Positions 1 through 13,786 of a stretch of DNA of 64,000 nucleotides are shown in pieces (position 1 is the stretch's first letter; every line of letters starts with the position of its first letter). The notes beneath the pieces were generated by a model. That model was not told the origin of the DNA. It was given only the letters and a program-made list of their open reading frames with translations, and made no database searches. The position numbers and the translations under genes were made by a program. The DNA is taken from positions 59,882,195 through 59,946,194 of the forward strand of contig NC_080046.1 in assembly GCF_012489685.1 (NCBI RefSeq), written 5' to 3'. Origin of the DNA: Lotus japonicus. Taxonomy: Eukaryota; Streptophyta; Magnoliopsida; Fabales; Fabaceae.

Positions 1-87
1 CTATTTGGAAGGCATTTTGTACAGCATGTGAAAGAATATTTAGCCTACCGGAAGGAAACTATATAATTTGACAAGAGAAGAACGTAC

Positions 88-3000
88 CATGAGGTCATTT
101 TCCTTCTCACGTGCTTTGTATAGTATGGGAGGTAGGGAAACTGAATGAGACAATACTTGCATATCAACATCCTTCCGTACTAATCGCTTGGTGATTGCTA
201 ATCCAAGGTCACATATGGCATGAGAATTCTGGCCATCAATTTATCACAAGAGTAAGATTACAGTCTCATAACTTCAACATTTGCATTTTCTATCTGTCAC
301 AAATATAAAAAAAATAAATCATCGCCAACCTTTGACTTTGATACATCAACCATATCTTCAGAGAGCTTAATACTCTGAAAGATAGAAGTGATGGTAGATA
401 TAATTTCCTTCTCTTCTTTAGTAGTTACTTCTGACTTGACATCTTCATCTCTTTGCACTAGCATTGATAGTATCAAGTGCAACTGCCTGCAAATTCAGGA
501 CCGAATAGGAATTCTGTAAGGATCAACATCCCCAACTTATCCCATATTTTGAAGCTTACTAGCAGGAGTAAATCTATAGGTAACAACCCAAGATTCACTC
601 CACATTCATGATTAAAAACATCATCTAGACATATATGTGGAGTGTAACAAATCAATGAAATAAAAACATTTAGGTGTTTCAGCCAAACAAAAAACTATGC
701 ATATAGACCCTTACAAGACGGTCAAGACCCTATCTGCATTTGAATAGGACAAATCCAATAGGCATTGATTAGGGGACCCTTACAAGCAAGGGCCTTTACT
801 GCACATATACACAAGTGTGGATCATGCATCCAGTAAAGAGATGTCCTATATGAGTAAAATAGTACCTGTATATAGTATCATATGCTTCAACATCCTTGCA
901 CTCGTCAACATTGGGGCAAGATATGTTAGCAAGTGCATGAACTAGGTATGGAAGGATGTATTCCGGGTAAGGGGTCACGGAAATTGCATCCGATTGCCCA
1001 GAAATCTGCCGAGCCCCTGCTTGGTGATGCATGTGAATAATGTCAGCCAGGTTCTGCTTATCCTGCATTAACAGACACAAGTATCATAAAGACAGAATTG
1101 ATGTCAGAAAATTTTCAATTACAAAAGGATTGAATCGGAATTACCTCTGCAAACTGCTCTGGCTCGGATCCAAATATGTTCAATATAAAGGCACATGCAT
1201 ACTTGGCATCCAAAAGGCGGTCTTTTATATATTGATGAACTTTGCTTAAGAAAACCTTCCTAGCTTGCGGGAAGCTAATCTATAAAACCCAAAAGAAAAA
1301 ATAACAAGACAGTTAACTCTATTTGGAATCAAAATTTCAACAAATCAATTTTGGCCAATACAAATAAGTTGTTTGTCTGCTAGAGTCTTCGAATTGAAGA
1401 GTCTGATGGATGTACTCTCCGTTATCTACCCAATCTAACTACACATAAACTTGGCCCCTAAGATCATTACGTGTGTGTCTTTTGTCCATGATCACAGTCA
1501 AACAGAAGGGAAACTAGATCCACGGGCTTTAAAATGTGTCTTCATCATCTACTCTTTGACTCAAAAATACTACAAGTGTTATCCTGTTATTACCATCCAT
1601 TTGAAAAATTACCTATCTCCAAGGGCATTACAATCAATGAAGAGGAGAGAAATCAAGGAGGGAAGAATTTCAGCTTGATTTGTCTCCACAACATATGTCT
1701 AAAGATCCTCCTCAGAGTGTGAGAGTCCATCTAAAAACCAGTTCTTAAACTATGCCTGTAACCACCACTGACCCCATACTCAAAAACCCACAAGATATAA
1801 TAAGTACTTCTCTAAAGAATGGGAGATATGTCTAACGTAAAGTGTTCATAAGGATGAAGGTGGATGTCCCTGAACCTATGCAGGCCCAAGAGACCACATC
1901 GGAAACTTTGAATGATGTAATAATTTCTACCCCTTCATTGGTAGATGGAACTGAATCTCATATGGATAGTGACCAAAATCTTCCTATAGTCATTAGAAAA
2001 GGATCTAGAGAGTGCACAAAACAGCCATTATACCTCTTGCACACTTCTCGCCTTTTAAGAAATTATCACCATTGCATATAGTCTTCTTTAAAAGCCTAAA
2101 CACCATTACCATCCCCAACCTCTCCACAGCTTTGTCCAATGAAAAATGGAAACAGGCATGAATGTGGAGATAAAGATATGAGAAAAGAATTAAACTTGGG
2201 AGCAAGTGCGGATAAAAGCAGGAAGAAAATTGTGAGTTGTAAATGATTATATAGAGTGAAAAAAGAGAGCATGTGGATTGGTAGAGAGATAAAACACCAA
2301 CTGATAGCCAAAGGGTATAGCCAAACTTATGGAATTGATTATCCTAAGACCTTTGCACCAATCACACAGATAAACATGGTTCGAGTTAGAGTATTGTTGG
2401 CATTATCCACTAATATTGGTTGGGATTGGGATTACAGCAGTATGATATCAAGAACACTTGATTGCATGTAGATCGAGGAGATACGATGGTTCGAGATTGA
2501 CAATCTTATACGATGGTTCTACAAGGATATTGAAATGATTTGCATACCAATGTTGTATAAGTTGAAAAAGGTCTTTATTGATCTTGAGTAATGACCACAA
2601 ACGTGGTATAGAAGGTTTGCAAGAGTTGTTTGATAGGGAGCTCAGAAATAGCCAAGGAGATCGCCCATTATTTTCTATGCATTCTCCTTCAAGTTGAGTT
2701 GCAACATTCTTGGTTATCATGTATGGCAATGATATTATAGTGACAAGGGATGATGCTAAGGGAAAAACAGATTCAGAGTCAGTGCTCAGCTAAAAAGTTT
2801 GAGATTAAAGCATTACGGGGGTTAGAAGAGGAAGATTCAGCAGTAAACAAAGACATATCCTAATGTCACGTGGAAAGACTTATCTATCTATACAAACAGG
2901 ATGGAGCATAGCATATGTTGTGAACATGATTATCCAATTCATGCACTGCACAAGAAAAGTTTATGTGCAAACAGCACATTGAGTAGAATGACACCTAAAG

Positions 3001-6000
3001 GGAACACCAAGGAAAAGGCATTTTATTTAAGAAAAATAGAGGTGTGGTACTTGAGACATTCACCAATAGTGATTATGCTGGGTCACAGTTGGACACAAGA
3101 TCAATCAGAAATATTGTGACTTAGAAAAGTTCAATCGAACAGAATGGGGTAGCACATTATAGTTCAGATGCGGAATTTAGAGCTATGGCTCACGCTGTAC
3201 GTGAACTATGTCAAGTAAAGATCACCCATGAAGATTTGAAAACCAAGTAGGATGGACTGGTACCTAAAGGGAACACCAGGAAAAGGCATTATATTTAAGA
3301 AAAATAGAGGTGTGGTACTTGAGACATTCACCAATAGTGATTACGCTGGGTCACAATTCGATACAAGATCAAACAGAAATATTGTGACTTAGAAAAGTTC
3401 AATAAAACAGAATGGTGTAGCACATTATAGTTCAGAGGCGGAATTTAGAGCTATGGCTCACGCTGTACGTGAACCATGTCAAGTAAAGATCACCCATGAA
3501 GATTTGAAAACCATGTAGGATGGACCAATGAGACCTTACATTGACAAGTTTGCAATCAGCATAGCCCACAACCACAACCAAGTACAAGCTCAAATAAAGC
3601 ACATCAAAATAGCTTTACCGAAGAAAAATCTAGTGTGTGGGTTAATTTGTACACACAATATATCAAAAGACAATGTGGAGTGTGGATTGATTAGTAAACC
3701 CTGTGTGTCTGTCTACACAAGGTCAGTTTTGCAACATACTCAATATAGGGTTGTGCAATCCAGCGTTTCATAATATTATACTCAAGCTGGGAATGGAGAA
3801 TGTATCACCTATTCACCAGCATGAAGGGGGAGTTGAAAAAACTGTGCTAGTTTCTTAAGGAAATACTTTGTAACAGATTATATTCCTTGAATTAGTCTTA
3901 TTTAATTGCATTTTCTATTGTAGGTAATCCCAAAATCATGAAACTTGACTCTGGCTTCTTGACTTTTCTATATGGTAAACAAATCATAAATGCTAAAGAT
4001 ATAAAGTAAACAGAGGAAGGAACATACCTCTGTTGCCCTTAAAGTTAAGTGGAAAATGTCAGCAGGTATCTTATGATCCCAAAGCCTTGACAAACGAAGA
4101 ATTGCCTTTGCAGAAGTAAGCCTCAAGTGGGCCTTATCAACTGAGCTGCAAGAGGTTATAAATGAATACATAGTATTTGAACCCATAAACCCAATTTCAA
4201 ATGATATAGAGAAACAGTGACAACTATCACATAAACTAATTAAAAGAATATAGCTTTGTGAAGCTGATATACCTGGACTTTAGGTCCTTTGATATTTCAC
4301 CATATGATAGCATGTTTCGCAGGATATCCAGAAGATCATCAATACCAGGACGAACAAGAGCATCTTTGATTGGCAAGTAGCTTTTCACTATAGTTTTTAT
4401 ACCATATATCTGCAGCAAAGAAAGAAAAAGAGAAAAATAGAGTATCAGGAAGTAGCTAAATTACAAGCATTATCCAGTGTATCAAATTATAGAATACAGA
4501 TACTATCAAAGGTGTGGAAAAATAGAATAGACTATATTCCTACCAACCTTCAACACACAAAGATCACTTCTATCATCCCATGATGCTGTATGATCCTCTT
4601 TCTAAAACCATGAAACAACCACATAAATGAAAATTAATGTCTTCCATGCTTATCTACTAAAGGAGCAGCATTCCATTCTAAGGAATTTAAAAGGCTTACA
4701 CTATCACTTTTCAGAATCTTGTTTATAATATATTCTTCAATTTCACTCTCTCTAGTTTCAAATACAGGCATTGCAGTCTGTGCTATACACCCCAGAGACT
4801 GCAATACTGCAGGTAGATGTGTTTTCTCCTCAAGCATATCTACAAGCCTCTGCATATAAGACGAGAATAATGAGAAAAGAAAAAAAAAAACATTATAGAA
4901 TATTATTATAATACTGGGAAAATCACACTTCACTGGAGGTAAGCGCTAATTACATTTACACCTTTCTTGTTTGGAAAAATACACCTACCACCATTACTTT
5001 ATATGTACCATCTTCTTCCACGTGGATACCTTTATTTTATTTTTCTTAGAAACTACATAAATAAGTCCCCTTAGAAATAACAAGGGAGGTAAGTATAATC
5101 TTTCAAACAAGAGTGTAACTAGTGCTAATCTTAGTGGAGGTCAGTATAACTATCCCCTATAATAAATGAATAAATTATACAAGACCTTGTACAGAACAGA
5201 GAGAGACTTGAGGCCATCATCCTTTGTTATTGCAGCTAGAGCATGCACAGCATACTTGGCCTGTCTCCGGCTTCCTTCTAAACATAGTCTCTCCAACATA
5301 AGGTCTACGGGACTGCATGAAATAAGGAGATAACAAGAATATTATAAAAGGAAACGGAACTAAAACGAGTTAACAAATTTAATAGTGGCACCTTGATGTA
5401 ACTGCTAGTTGTTCACGAATAGTACCACCAGCCTTTGCTAAAACATTCAAAATGCCCTCTTTAATCATATCATTATTATCTTTTAGTAAATTCATCAGCT
5501 CCTCCTCACTGTCACTGAAAAGATGTGGACTGAAACGAGCAATTATCTGCATTTTATCAGTGAAATTAACCAGAGTTAGAAAAGGTAAATACAATACTTT
5601 AATTTTCATGTCCAAAGTGACTGAAAACATGCCACTGCTTCATAACAAAATCGTAGGACCATATGAAATAATTCAAAAGGGAACTCCAAAATACAAGCAC
5701 TCTAACTCATTAAACTGTTCCAGATAATGATAAACCACTATTGTTCCTTCTCCTAAGTCAGCTTAAAACATTACAGAAGAATAAGCTCCATTTTTTTATC
5801 AGCCAAAGAAGAATAGGCTCCATGACATGGTACCAATGCCTTCTTGATGAATAGCACAATTTTTTCCATCCCCATTAACTCAAATTAAATTCAACCACAT
5901 GGTACTGGTGGGACTATGTCTCCCCATTTTAAGCTTAACGAGATTTCACATGCAGCTGTGTTATAAGTATCAATATGTGGGGCTCTATCCCCACATTTTA

Positions 6001-9000
6001 AGCTTAAAGGGGTGTCAAATGAGAAGCCATGTTGTAGATAACATTAGAATCATTCAAGGACTTCCGAAGCTACTCCAAGTCCAACAGCTAAAGTTTTTCA
6101 GATGAATTGGTATTCGACAGATGTTCACCCTAAGCCCAAAGATACCAATTAATCAACAGTAAAAGAAGACCAGAAAGAAGCTCTGCAATCAGTACAAGCA
6201 AAAATATATAAAAAGCTTTAGAACTTTTCTTTTTCCCTTTTGGTCTGCAACGAACTCAATTGAAAATTGTTCTGATAGACAATCCATAACACAAATGTCC
6301 AAGAACTAAATTCAATAGGTCAATACAACCAAAAACGGCATATGCTCTTACCACTAATATATCAATGCAAGATGGTATACGCAGATCATTCTCTGTGGAT
6401 TTATGGCTGCTGATTTCTGAGAGAACAGCTTTCACATGCTCCTTGTTGAAAATTAAATAGGAACACTTTACATATAGGGTATTCAGAAATTCATAGAGTT
6501 GATGTTTCTCACCAAGTATTTTAATCAAATCATCCTGCACATAAAAGTAAATAAAAAAGTGTAAATTACAGTTCCCTAATTCCTTTCTTTCCTTATTAGA
6601 GAATATATATCAGAGCACGTCAGCCTGAGTCATAATTACATTGTACTATTTGGATGTTCAAACTTCAAATACTGCTCTCCTACTAGTGTCCAATAGTTCA
6701 AGGAACTGAGATTACAATGCTAACATCAATGTAGTTCATTTTATTGACACCTTTTGAAAAAAGTTCATAAAAGCAACAGGCATCCAGAGATGTATTAGCA
6801 ACAAGTTCTGAAGTTCAGTAATATATTTTACAGTTTAACAGGCATTGCATATAAACTTCAGGTATTTAGTTTCAATATCTTAACTTCAATGATTAATATC
6901 CATGCACTTTGCAACTACAATTGCCAAATATCTCAAAAACCATATCTAGCAGTTTCGGATTATATTACCCTGTATACACGAGTTTGATGATAGCTAATAT
7001 TCGGATCAACAAGATTCGTCAAAATTTCCCAGATATTAGCATCTTTTAATTGATCAAGAATCTGGAAACTCTCTTCAGCCTTTGTTGGTTCAGCAAATGA
7101 ACGAGATATTACTCGAAAACAGAACATGATCTTTTTATGGACCTCAGGAATGTCCTTATCCTGCATTTAAATGAGATAAATTATTTTCTCATCAAATTCT
7201 TATAAAAGTTCAGCTTTAAAACTTCCAAGGTTACATACCTGACTCATCTGCCTCAAAGCCAGATATTTTTGCATCTCCTCCTGTAACCTGTGATTAAAGT
7301 GATACCATGAAAACTGAAAATTTGGGAGACCAAATCCGGGATGAATAAAAGCCATCACAGAAGTCAACCAAGTTTACCTTTGTTTTTGCTCCAGTATCTT
7401 TTCGAGAGCCTTGACTTCCACTTTACTGAATCCTGAGAAAATCTCAATCCAATGTTTAACTACATCATTGGTAGAAATTTCTGATGGAAACAGGGACCCA
7501 CATAGAACAGATTCGATTATATCTGATCTGCAGAACGAAGTAAGCAAATAGAAATGTCAATGCTTAGAACATCATTATTACTGAGAAAACAAAAAACAAG
7601 AAAACGCAAACCAACCTACAGGAAACGAAACAAACAAACTCACGCAACAATTATTCTATTACAGCAATGTTCACAGCAAAGGCACCCCACTCTTTCCATT
7701 TTGTACAAGTATGTGGAAACTGGAAAGATTATCAAAAGCACCAAAATACACAAATCAAAGCCACAAACTACTTCAAAGGCATTGACCTATACAACGAAAT
7801 TTCAGAACCACAGATTTCATAAAGTGGGGGACGATTGAATTCCATTATTAACACTATTTTAAATCAAGAACAATTTCAAATCCTCCTAATGATCTTCCTA
7901 ATTACTAGATGAATAAAGTAATGCCTTTTATGTTTCCAAGATAGTAAATGCATCAACTTCCTAAAATTTAAGACTAAGGAGGTTGTTTGGGAGGGTATTG
8001 CAAAACTCTTCCAAGTGGAGTGGTAATACATCATTGATGCAAGAACAAAAACATTTTATAATTTATACTAATAGATATAGTACATCAGAAGAAAAAGGGC
8101 AGCTTGGTGCACAAAGCTACTGCATGACGGGTTCCGGGAAGAGGTGCCACCATTTGGTGTATTGTACACAGCCTTACCTTGTTTTTATAAAAGAGGCTGT
8201 TTCCAGGACTTGAACCCGGGAAGGGATCCCACCATATAGTGCATCAGAATAAAATTGAAAATTTTATTTGTAAGGAAAAATAGATTGACATAAGTATAGA
8301 ATCAGTACAAATACAAACATATATTAACATATCCCAGGCACATGGTATCATATTTACTTAGTAGTCATTCACTCCAAGATAAAAACCTTGAACTCATGTG
8401 ACAAAAAGAAAATAGAAAAACCCTCAGACCTCAACTTATAAGATCAAAAGTTATAATCAGTGGTGTTACTAAACCGTCAAAGTAATCTATTTTCCCGTCA
8501 ATTATGAGGAGTCAAAATGAATGGTATGTATCTAATGGATCCTTTTTTTTGGTGCTTTGGAAAACTATATCTGATGGATCATGTAAATATCTCCTTTCCA
8601 TTTTTTCCCCTTTTTGGGTGGCCATAGAAGCAAATTGTTACACCATCATATTCAATAATTCAATTTACAACTTTTAACAAAAGGAGGGTCAGGCCATATT
8701 TTATAGTCACAACACTACAAAGGATTACGCTTCCTTCGTCCTCAAATATTATATTCAAATGCAAAAACCCATCTGGAAAAATTGGTTACCATGATGGAAT
8801 AATGGCGAACAATATAACCCAATATCTAGTTATATGTAGCATAAGAACTTCACCTGATATCTTTGTCATAAAAACATCTAAGGATCTTCCCTGGAATCCA
8901 ATCATAACCAGTGGGGTTAACTGTGTCAGATCTATTCTCACAAAAAACTCTATATATCTCAGCCAATCTCTCCATGGTATACACTTTAACAAGTATCTGG

Positions 9001-12000
9001 AAATGTAAGGCAAAACAAGGATCTCAAATTGAAATCGAATTGTAGGAATTAAGAGAGAATGTTTAAAAAACAATAAATTAGGTCCTGTTTACCTTCATTT
9101 TCTATTTTCATTTCCTGTGTTTAGTTTTAATTTCCCCTTGTTTTCACTTTATTTCCTGTTTTCAAAGTTTTGTATAGGAAACAGTGAAAACAACTATGTA
9201 GAACTTTGAAAACAGGAAACAAAGTGAAAATAAGGGGCATTTTTTCAATTAAAACTAAAAATTAGGAAATGGAAATGGAAAGTAAATAGGCCCTTAGATT
9301 TTAGAGGAATACATACAGATTTGTCACAAAGCCGTTCTGCAACAAGCTTCACAGTTTTAAGAGGGACTACAGGTAGGGCATGGCATGCCACATCACAAAT
9401 AACAGCCACAACTTGCTTTCGAACATTTTCATCAAAATCCAGTAGAAGGTCACAGAGGGCAGCTAAAAAGTTGTACCAAAATAAATTTCGCTGATTTAGT
9501 AACAATATAAGAAGTTAGGACTGAATATCATGTACATGCATTTAATGAACTCACAAATTATTTGAGGAGCTTCAGCCCTGGAAGGATTGGACAGCAGAGA
9601 GCTCTTCACATGCTCAAGGACAGACATGCGTATCCTAGAGTCTCTATCAGTCAACCTCTTTAGAAACTCAGAAAGTATAGGCTGAAATGCTTCAGCAATA
9701 GAAGATCCAGGAAGAGCAATTATTTCGCCAACCAAGTTCACTGCTTTCAAACGAGTTTCCAGCTCGTCATTCTGTAAATTTCAAAATTACAAATGAGAAT
9801 CATGTCATCAAATTTAAATGACAATCACGCAAATAATTTTGCTTCCATAAACTAAAGTTGATGAGGAATGAAAAATGCATTTACACTACAAAACATCTTT
9901 ATCATAGCATCAATGTCACTTTCATTGAAATGTGTGATAGTTAAGAAACAACAGAGCATCCGAAAAACCAATAAATGAGTAGTTACCAGTAGCTCCCCTG
10001 TGATATAAGGGACAACTCCAGATAGGATCTGAGGAGCACAGCAATAGAGATCATAGATTACTTCATGGCACTGAACTTGACTGTTCACTGGCTTGCCGTC
10101 TCCTGACATTAATGATAGAAAAAATTGTTTAATGATGGGTTCAAGTTTTCCTACACATTGCTTTATGACATTCATGGAAAGCTTCCTTGCAGCTGCAGTA
10201 ACATCCTGGAATTAAAAATTTCAGAAAATCATGTTTTTATTATAATATTAGAGATACAATATAAGACTAGATTCGTCCTTCAATAGCAGAAGCTATTTCC
10301 TTATAACAAGAAAAAAATTAAGGAAAAGTACTTACTCTATTTTCACGACCTAATGCAGACAATAGAATAGATAATAGGTCCTCACCGACATCCTCACTCG
10401 CTTCTAAGAGAACAACCATAATATTCTGCATGGATGACAGAACACTTTCTCGATGATCATCTCTGACCATGAAAAAAATATACAAGCATCACTCATTAAT
10501 CCAAATAGAACCTTTAATCAAGAAAAGGAATATAGAAAATTAGACATTCAAGAAGTACTACTTATGATTAATGCTTAAAAACAGGTATTGTACAGAAAAG
10601 TATTACTCAATACATTCTATTGATAATCAAAACTAGACAACAAGAACGGGGAAAATAATGAGAAATTAGTTCAAAAGCAGTCAATGAATCAAGAAGCAAT
10701 AAACCTAGGGTGTTGGGAAAGGAGATGGGCTGCCACGTTATCTCTGTAAACTCACGTCCATTCAAAGATACAAGGTGTAGTGTTTACAAATTTTATGCGA
10801 TTATTAGATTTGGGATGCAAAAGCAAACAAGCACATTGTCAATATTTTCTCTGAAGCTGAACTTCAAAGTTGGTTTTGATGCTAGGTCTGAACAGAAAAA
10901 CCATGTCCTATGGTCAATGATGTTTCAGGTCCAATAAAATTTATAACATATAAACTATAAAAATTTAAATTATGTTTTAAATGATACAATGGTAGAAAAA
11001 CTATAAGTAGGAAACACATTATAATTCATTTAATTGTATAGTTTAATAATTCATATTTAAAACTAGGAAATTTTTGTGAGTATTTTATAGTCTATAATTT
11101 AATGCATTATGTTTAAAATTAGGAAAATGGATAGTAATGTCTAAACAATTCTTAACTTAGATTTTTGAAACTATATATATACACATATATATATACATAC
11201 ATACATGTTCTACACTTATGGTATCTGTATTTTTAAAGAATGATCATATTGCAGTATTTATAATACCCAATACCTGTATGGCATCTGTGCACCATAGGTT
11301 GCGGCTTGCGGGTACAATAACATGCCAAAAATCAGATATTTGATATCCTAAATGTATTCAGAAAATGAACACACAAGGACATGATAGGCAGGACATGGAG
11401 CAACAGAAGCAGAGCAGTTTCACTGATTTAGAATTATAGAATTTCCCTTTCAATTCCAAAAATATCATATTCTAAGAACCCAAAAATGTGTAGTTTCTGT
11501 TTGTCTAATAATCTTCAATTTTTTGCCTCATATTTTATGACCAGCAAAAGGAACACAGGCTTGAGAACCAAGTACACGGACAAAATATCAAGTTTGCAAT
11601 TTTGGAAGCAAATAGCAGAAGCTTTCAGGGGAACAATATAAATCTTTGACATGAACACAACCCTACAACAAATTGAGCAAGATATTTTATGATAAACTAA
11701 CCTGGCAACCGCAAAGAAAGTACTGAACATTTTGTTGACCATATCATCACACTCAAGATCCAACATTACAACACATGATCTATATGTTGCAAGAGTCTCC
11801 AATATGGCAACTCTCTGTTCAAAGGATGGTCCACTTGTATCACTCAGACCACTAAAAGAGCTCACAATTAACTGAAATATATCCTGCAAAGTAATCTAAC
11901 AATGATTAGGATGAAGGAGACTAGGTTTCCTACTAAATTTCTCCTTATGTTTGCCTGAAAGTAAAAGGATAATGATTATACTGAATTAGAAAGAATAATA

Positions 12001-13786
12001 ATTAGACAACCTAATTTATATAATCAGATAACCAGAGTAAATAGAAGGCACCTTTAGATCATCATTGCTATAAGGTACTTCAGGTGCAGTGATCCGAGTT
12101 ATCTCACAAAAACATGTCGCAACTAGAAGCTTGACATCCCAATCTTGGTGCTTCAGCAATTCTGGCTTAACAATTGCACTGAAAAAGGGCTGCATTGACT
12201 CCAATGTTGAAGCAGATTGTGACTGGCCCAGCTCAGTTAGGTGTGCTGCAGCTTGCTGCAGGTGGGCAACATTTCGTTCGGGAGGGGGAAGGGTTAGCCG
12301 TAGCCAATAAAAAATCAATAGACACTTCAAATGGAAAAGTTTACGCTCCAGCATTATAGATCTAATAGCTATGTTTCAAACAACAATCATAAGACTATGG
12401 CAGCATGTTGACGTGTAAAGATTAAACAGTAGTATCAACTATCTAAACTTTACATGAAGCTCTAATTTGTTTCTCAACTTTATCTCTTCATCCTGCTGAT
12501 TGCTCAATCATAAGGACCTAGGTATTTTAACTAAACTACTTTATTACTAGTTGCTACCCATCTGGTTACAGACTTGAGCATACATATTGAGCTAATGAGC
12601 CACCTTAGCCATGCATACCCTTAAAAGAATCCTCAAATTTTCCAAGAGAGTAAATATTAACACAAAAGACCTAGAGCCGTACAAGTCATCGTAAGGGCAA
12701 GACAGAGTTAATTACCACATAAGCATTAAATTGTACCAAGATATCAAATATAATGCTTGGTAGAACATAAATTAACAAGTTAGAATTCAGGATCAATATA
12801 AATGAGCTGACCAATCATTCAGCAAGCGTGACGCCACATCTTACGAATTTAATAATTTAGTCAAAAGTATTCTAGAATTCAATCTTTGCCCCCCCCCCCA
12901 CCCACATTCTTCTAATCAAAGGTTGAATTTTTAACACAAGATAGGTGGGCTTCCGCAATGCCCACGCTTCGAACCCTATTTGAAAATTGAAAGCGGTCCC
13001 TGGTTCATCCAGAGTCCAGACATGCATCCTATCACCCCAATACCGTCTCATGTAATTCACTAAACTAGACAATAAGATTTATAAATAAAAAAAACTGGTC
13101 GAAAGTCGCAGCTGTTAATTTCTCCTATTTTTACTTCTGATTCTACTTATTTTCCTCCATTCTCATGCAAAGTTGCACTACTTAGTAGCTTTATCCTTCT
13201 CCATCTCAGATTTCGCAGCATCCCAAATGCAATCCCCTATTGAACTTAACTAAAGCACAGGATAATCCCAACTTATCCATTACCATTTACCATAGAGAGA
13301 AAACCTAAAGCACCTGCATGAACACTAAAAACTAAACCTAACTCCCCACAAACTTGCTTCAAATTAACCAAATTTGACATCAAATTACACTAAATCCACC
13401 AATTGTGCTTCTCCTAAACAACAACAAGCAAACTAACACAACCTAAACCCTCAATTACAAACCAATACAATACGAAAAAGCACAGAACTCGAAACCAATC
13501 GACGCATTTAAGCTCAAAATTGCCCAATTCAGCAAAATTGTCCCCATTCTCTTTACCCCCAACATAACGAAACAGCAAGTAACGACAAAATAACTAACCC
13601 CAAAACACAAAAGTCCAAAACAAATTCTTCACATAAAAACAACAACAACAACAAAAAGTGAACAAAATTGGGCAAAATTCGAGAAATTCAAACCTGCAAG
13701 AGATTAACGAGAGCATCCTTGGAAGTGGGAACGGTGTCGAGCTTGGATCCCAGCTCCACAAGCTGAAGGTGAGGCTTCTTAGCCAT
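88..13786 (-). CDS. PDS5: Sister chromatid cohesion protein PDS5 (partial, 3' end off window)
   Basis: PDS5 binds the cohesin ring through a HEAT-repeat scaffold and regulates sister-chromatid cohesion and repair in the nucleus. Twenty-two coding exons read right to left with GT-AG introns and unbroken phase, 1092 codons: 13694-13786, 12052-12255, 11702-11883, 10336-10462, 9987-10205, 9555-9771, 9317-9462, 8854-8996, 7378-7527, 7239-7287, 6969-7160, 6352-6534, 5392-5546, 5186-5312, 4700-4849, 4548-4601, 4273-4409, 4028-4145, 1145-1279, 866-1062, 330-486, 88-228. The start ATG (13784-13786 as cat on +) gives MAKKPHLQLVELGSKL, the usual plant PDS5 N-terminus. Diagnostic blocks include KHQDWDVKLLVATC, ITRITAPEVPYS, RKQVVAVICDVACHA, WIPGKILRCFYDKD, GTIREQLAVTS and KDDGLKSLSVLYK. 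Plant PDS5A/B proteins run to about 1600 residues, so the C-terminal third (Tudor-like domain) lies left of base 88. No stop or frameshift was seen; it looks functional. Confidence 0.95.
1840..3832 (+). mobile_element. Decayed Ty1/copia retrotransposon (pol remnant)
   Basis: Fragments occur in copia order on the plus strand. A pol linker comes first (LPIVIRKGSRECTK near 2000), then the reverse transcriptase start (LIAKGYSQTYGIDYPKTFAP near 2296), then RNase H pieces (NSDYAGSQLDTRS and SSDAEFRAMAHAVREL near 3070-3220). A purine tract, gaagggggag at about 3822, looks like the polypurine tract before a 3' LTR. Stops and frameshifts are frequent, so it is long dead. The RNase H section is duplicated in tandem (separate entry). 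No LTR pair or TSD could be delimited. Confidence 0.8.
2993..3526 (+). repeat. Tandem duplication, 269-bp period, inside the copia RNase H region
   Basis: Copy 1 begins with acctaaagggaacacc at 2993. Copy 2 begins with the same words at 3262, an offset of 269 bp, and matches through gtaggatggac at 3526. The copies differ by scattered substitutions and a 1-base indel. Both carry the same stop (attgtgacttag), so duplication followed inactivation of the copia element. Confidence 0.9.
8091..8233 (-). mobile_element. Au-like SINE
   Basis: A tRNA-derived non-autonomous retrotransposon in a PDS5 intron. Read on the minus strand it has a B-box-like word (gggttcaagtcc), then cctggaaacagcctctt, ggtaaggctg and a 3' end gctgccctttttc, in the order I know for plant Au SINEs. 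The A box is not obvious, so the 5' end is probably clipped. Flanking direct repeats at 8075-8090 and 8234-8249 are 16 bp with one mismatch, as expected for LINE-driven target-primed insertion. At 143 bp it is a little shorter than a full Au element. Confidence 0.88.
9081..9293. mobile_element. Tourist-like (PIF/Harbinger) MITE
   Basis: A 213-bp element in a PDS5 intron with inverted ends: left ggtcctgtttacctt, right end (reverse complement) gggcctatttactttcc. It is bracketed by TTA at 9078-9080 and 9294-9296, the 3-bp target site of PIF/Harbinger elements. The interior is self-complementary around 9150-9240. It has no coding capacity. Confidence 0.75.
10463..11701. other. PDS5 intron 3, AT-rich, no recognised element
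   Basis: A 1.24 kb intron between exons 11702-11883 and 10336-10462. It includes very AT-rich stretches (about 10930-11250) with loosely repeated taaaact/ttataat words and a short TA run near 11170. I see no coding sequence and no delimitable transposon. Confidence 0.6.
12256..13693. other. PDS5 intron 1, no recognised element
   Basis: The first intron is 1.44 kb, lying between the 31-codon first exon and exon 2. It has a poly-C tract near 12890-12899 and AC/AT-rich sequence towards the first exon, as is common for long first introns in plants. No coding or mobile sequence was recognised. Confidence 0.6.

Larger units (their letters stand above)
1280..4027. other. PDS5 intron 18, enlarged by a copia insertion
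   Basis: The intron between PDS5 exons 18 (4028-4145) and 19 (1145-1279) is 2748 bp, the largest in the gene. Most of it (about 1840-3832) is decayed copia sequence in the orientation opposite to PDS5. The exon on each side is intact and in phase, so splicing across the insertion appears to be tolerated. Confidence 0.85.

Noticed and set aside
7554..7838. A 94-codon plus-strand ORF in a PDS5 intron.
   Set aside because: It is antisense to the gene, Lys/Thr/Gln-rich by chance, and has no domain.
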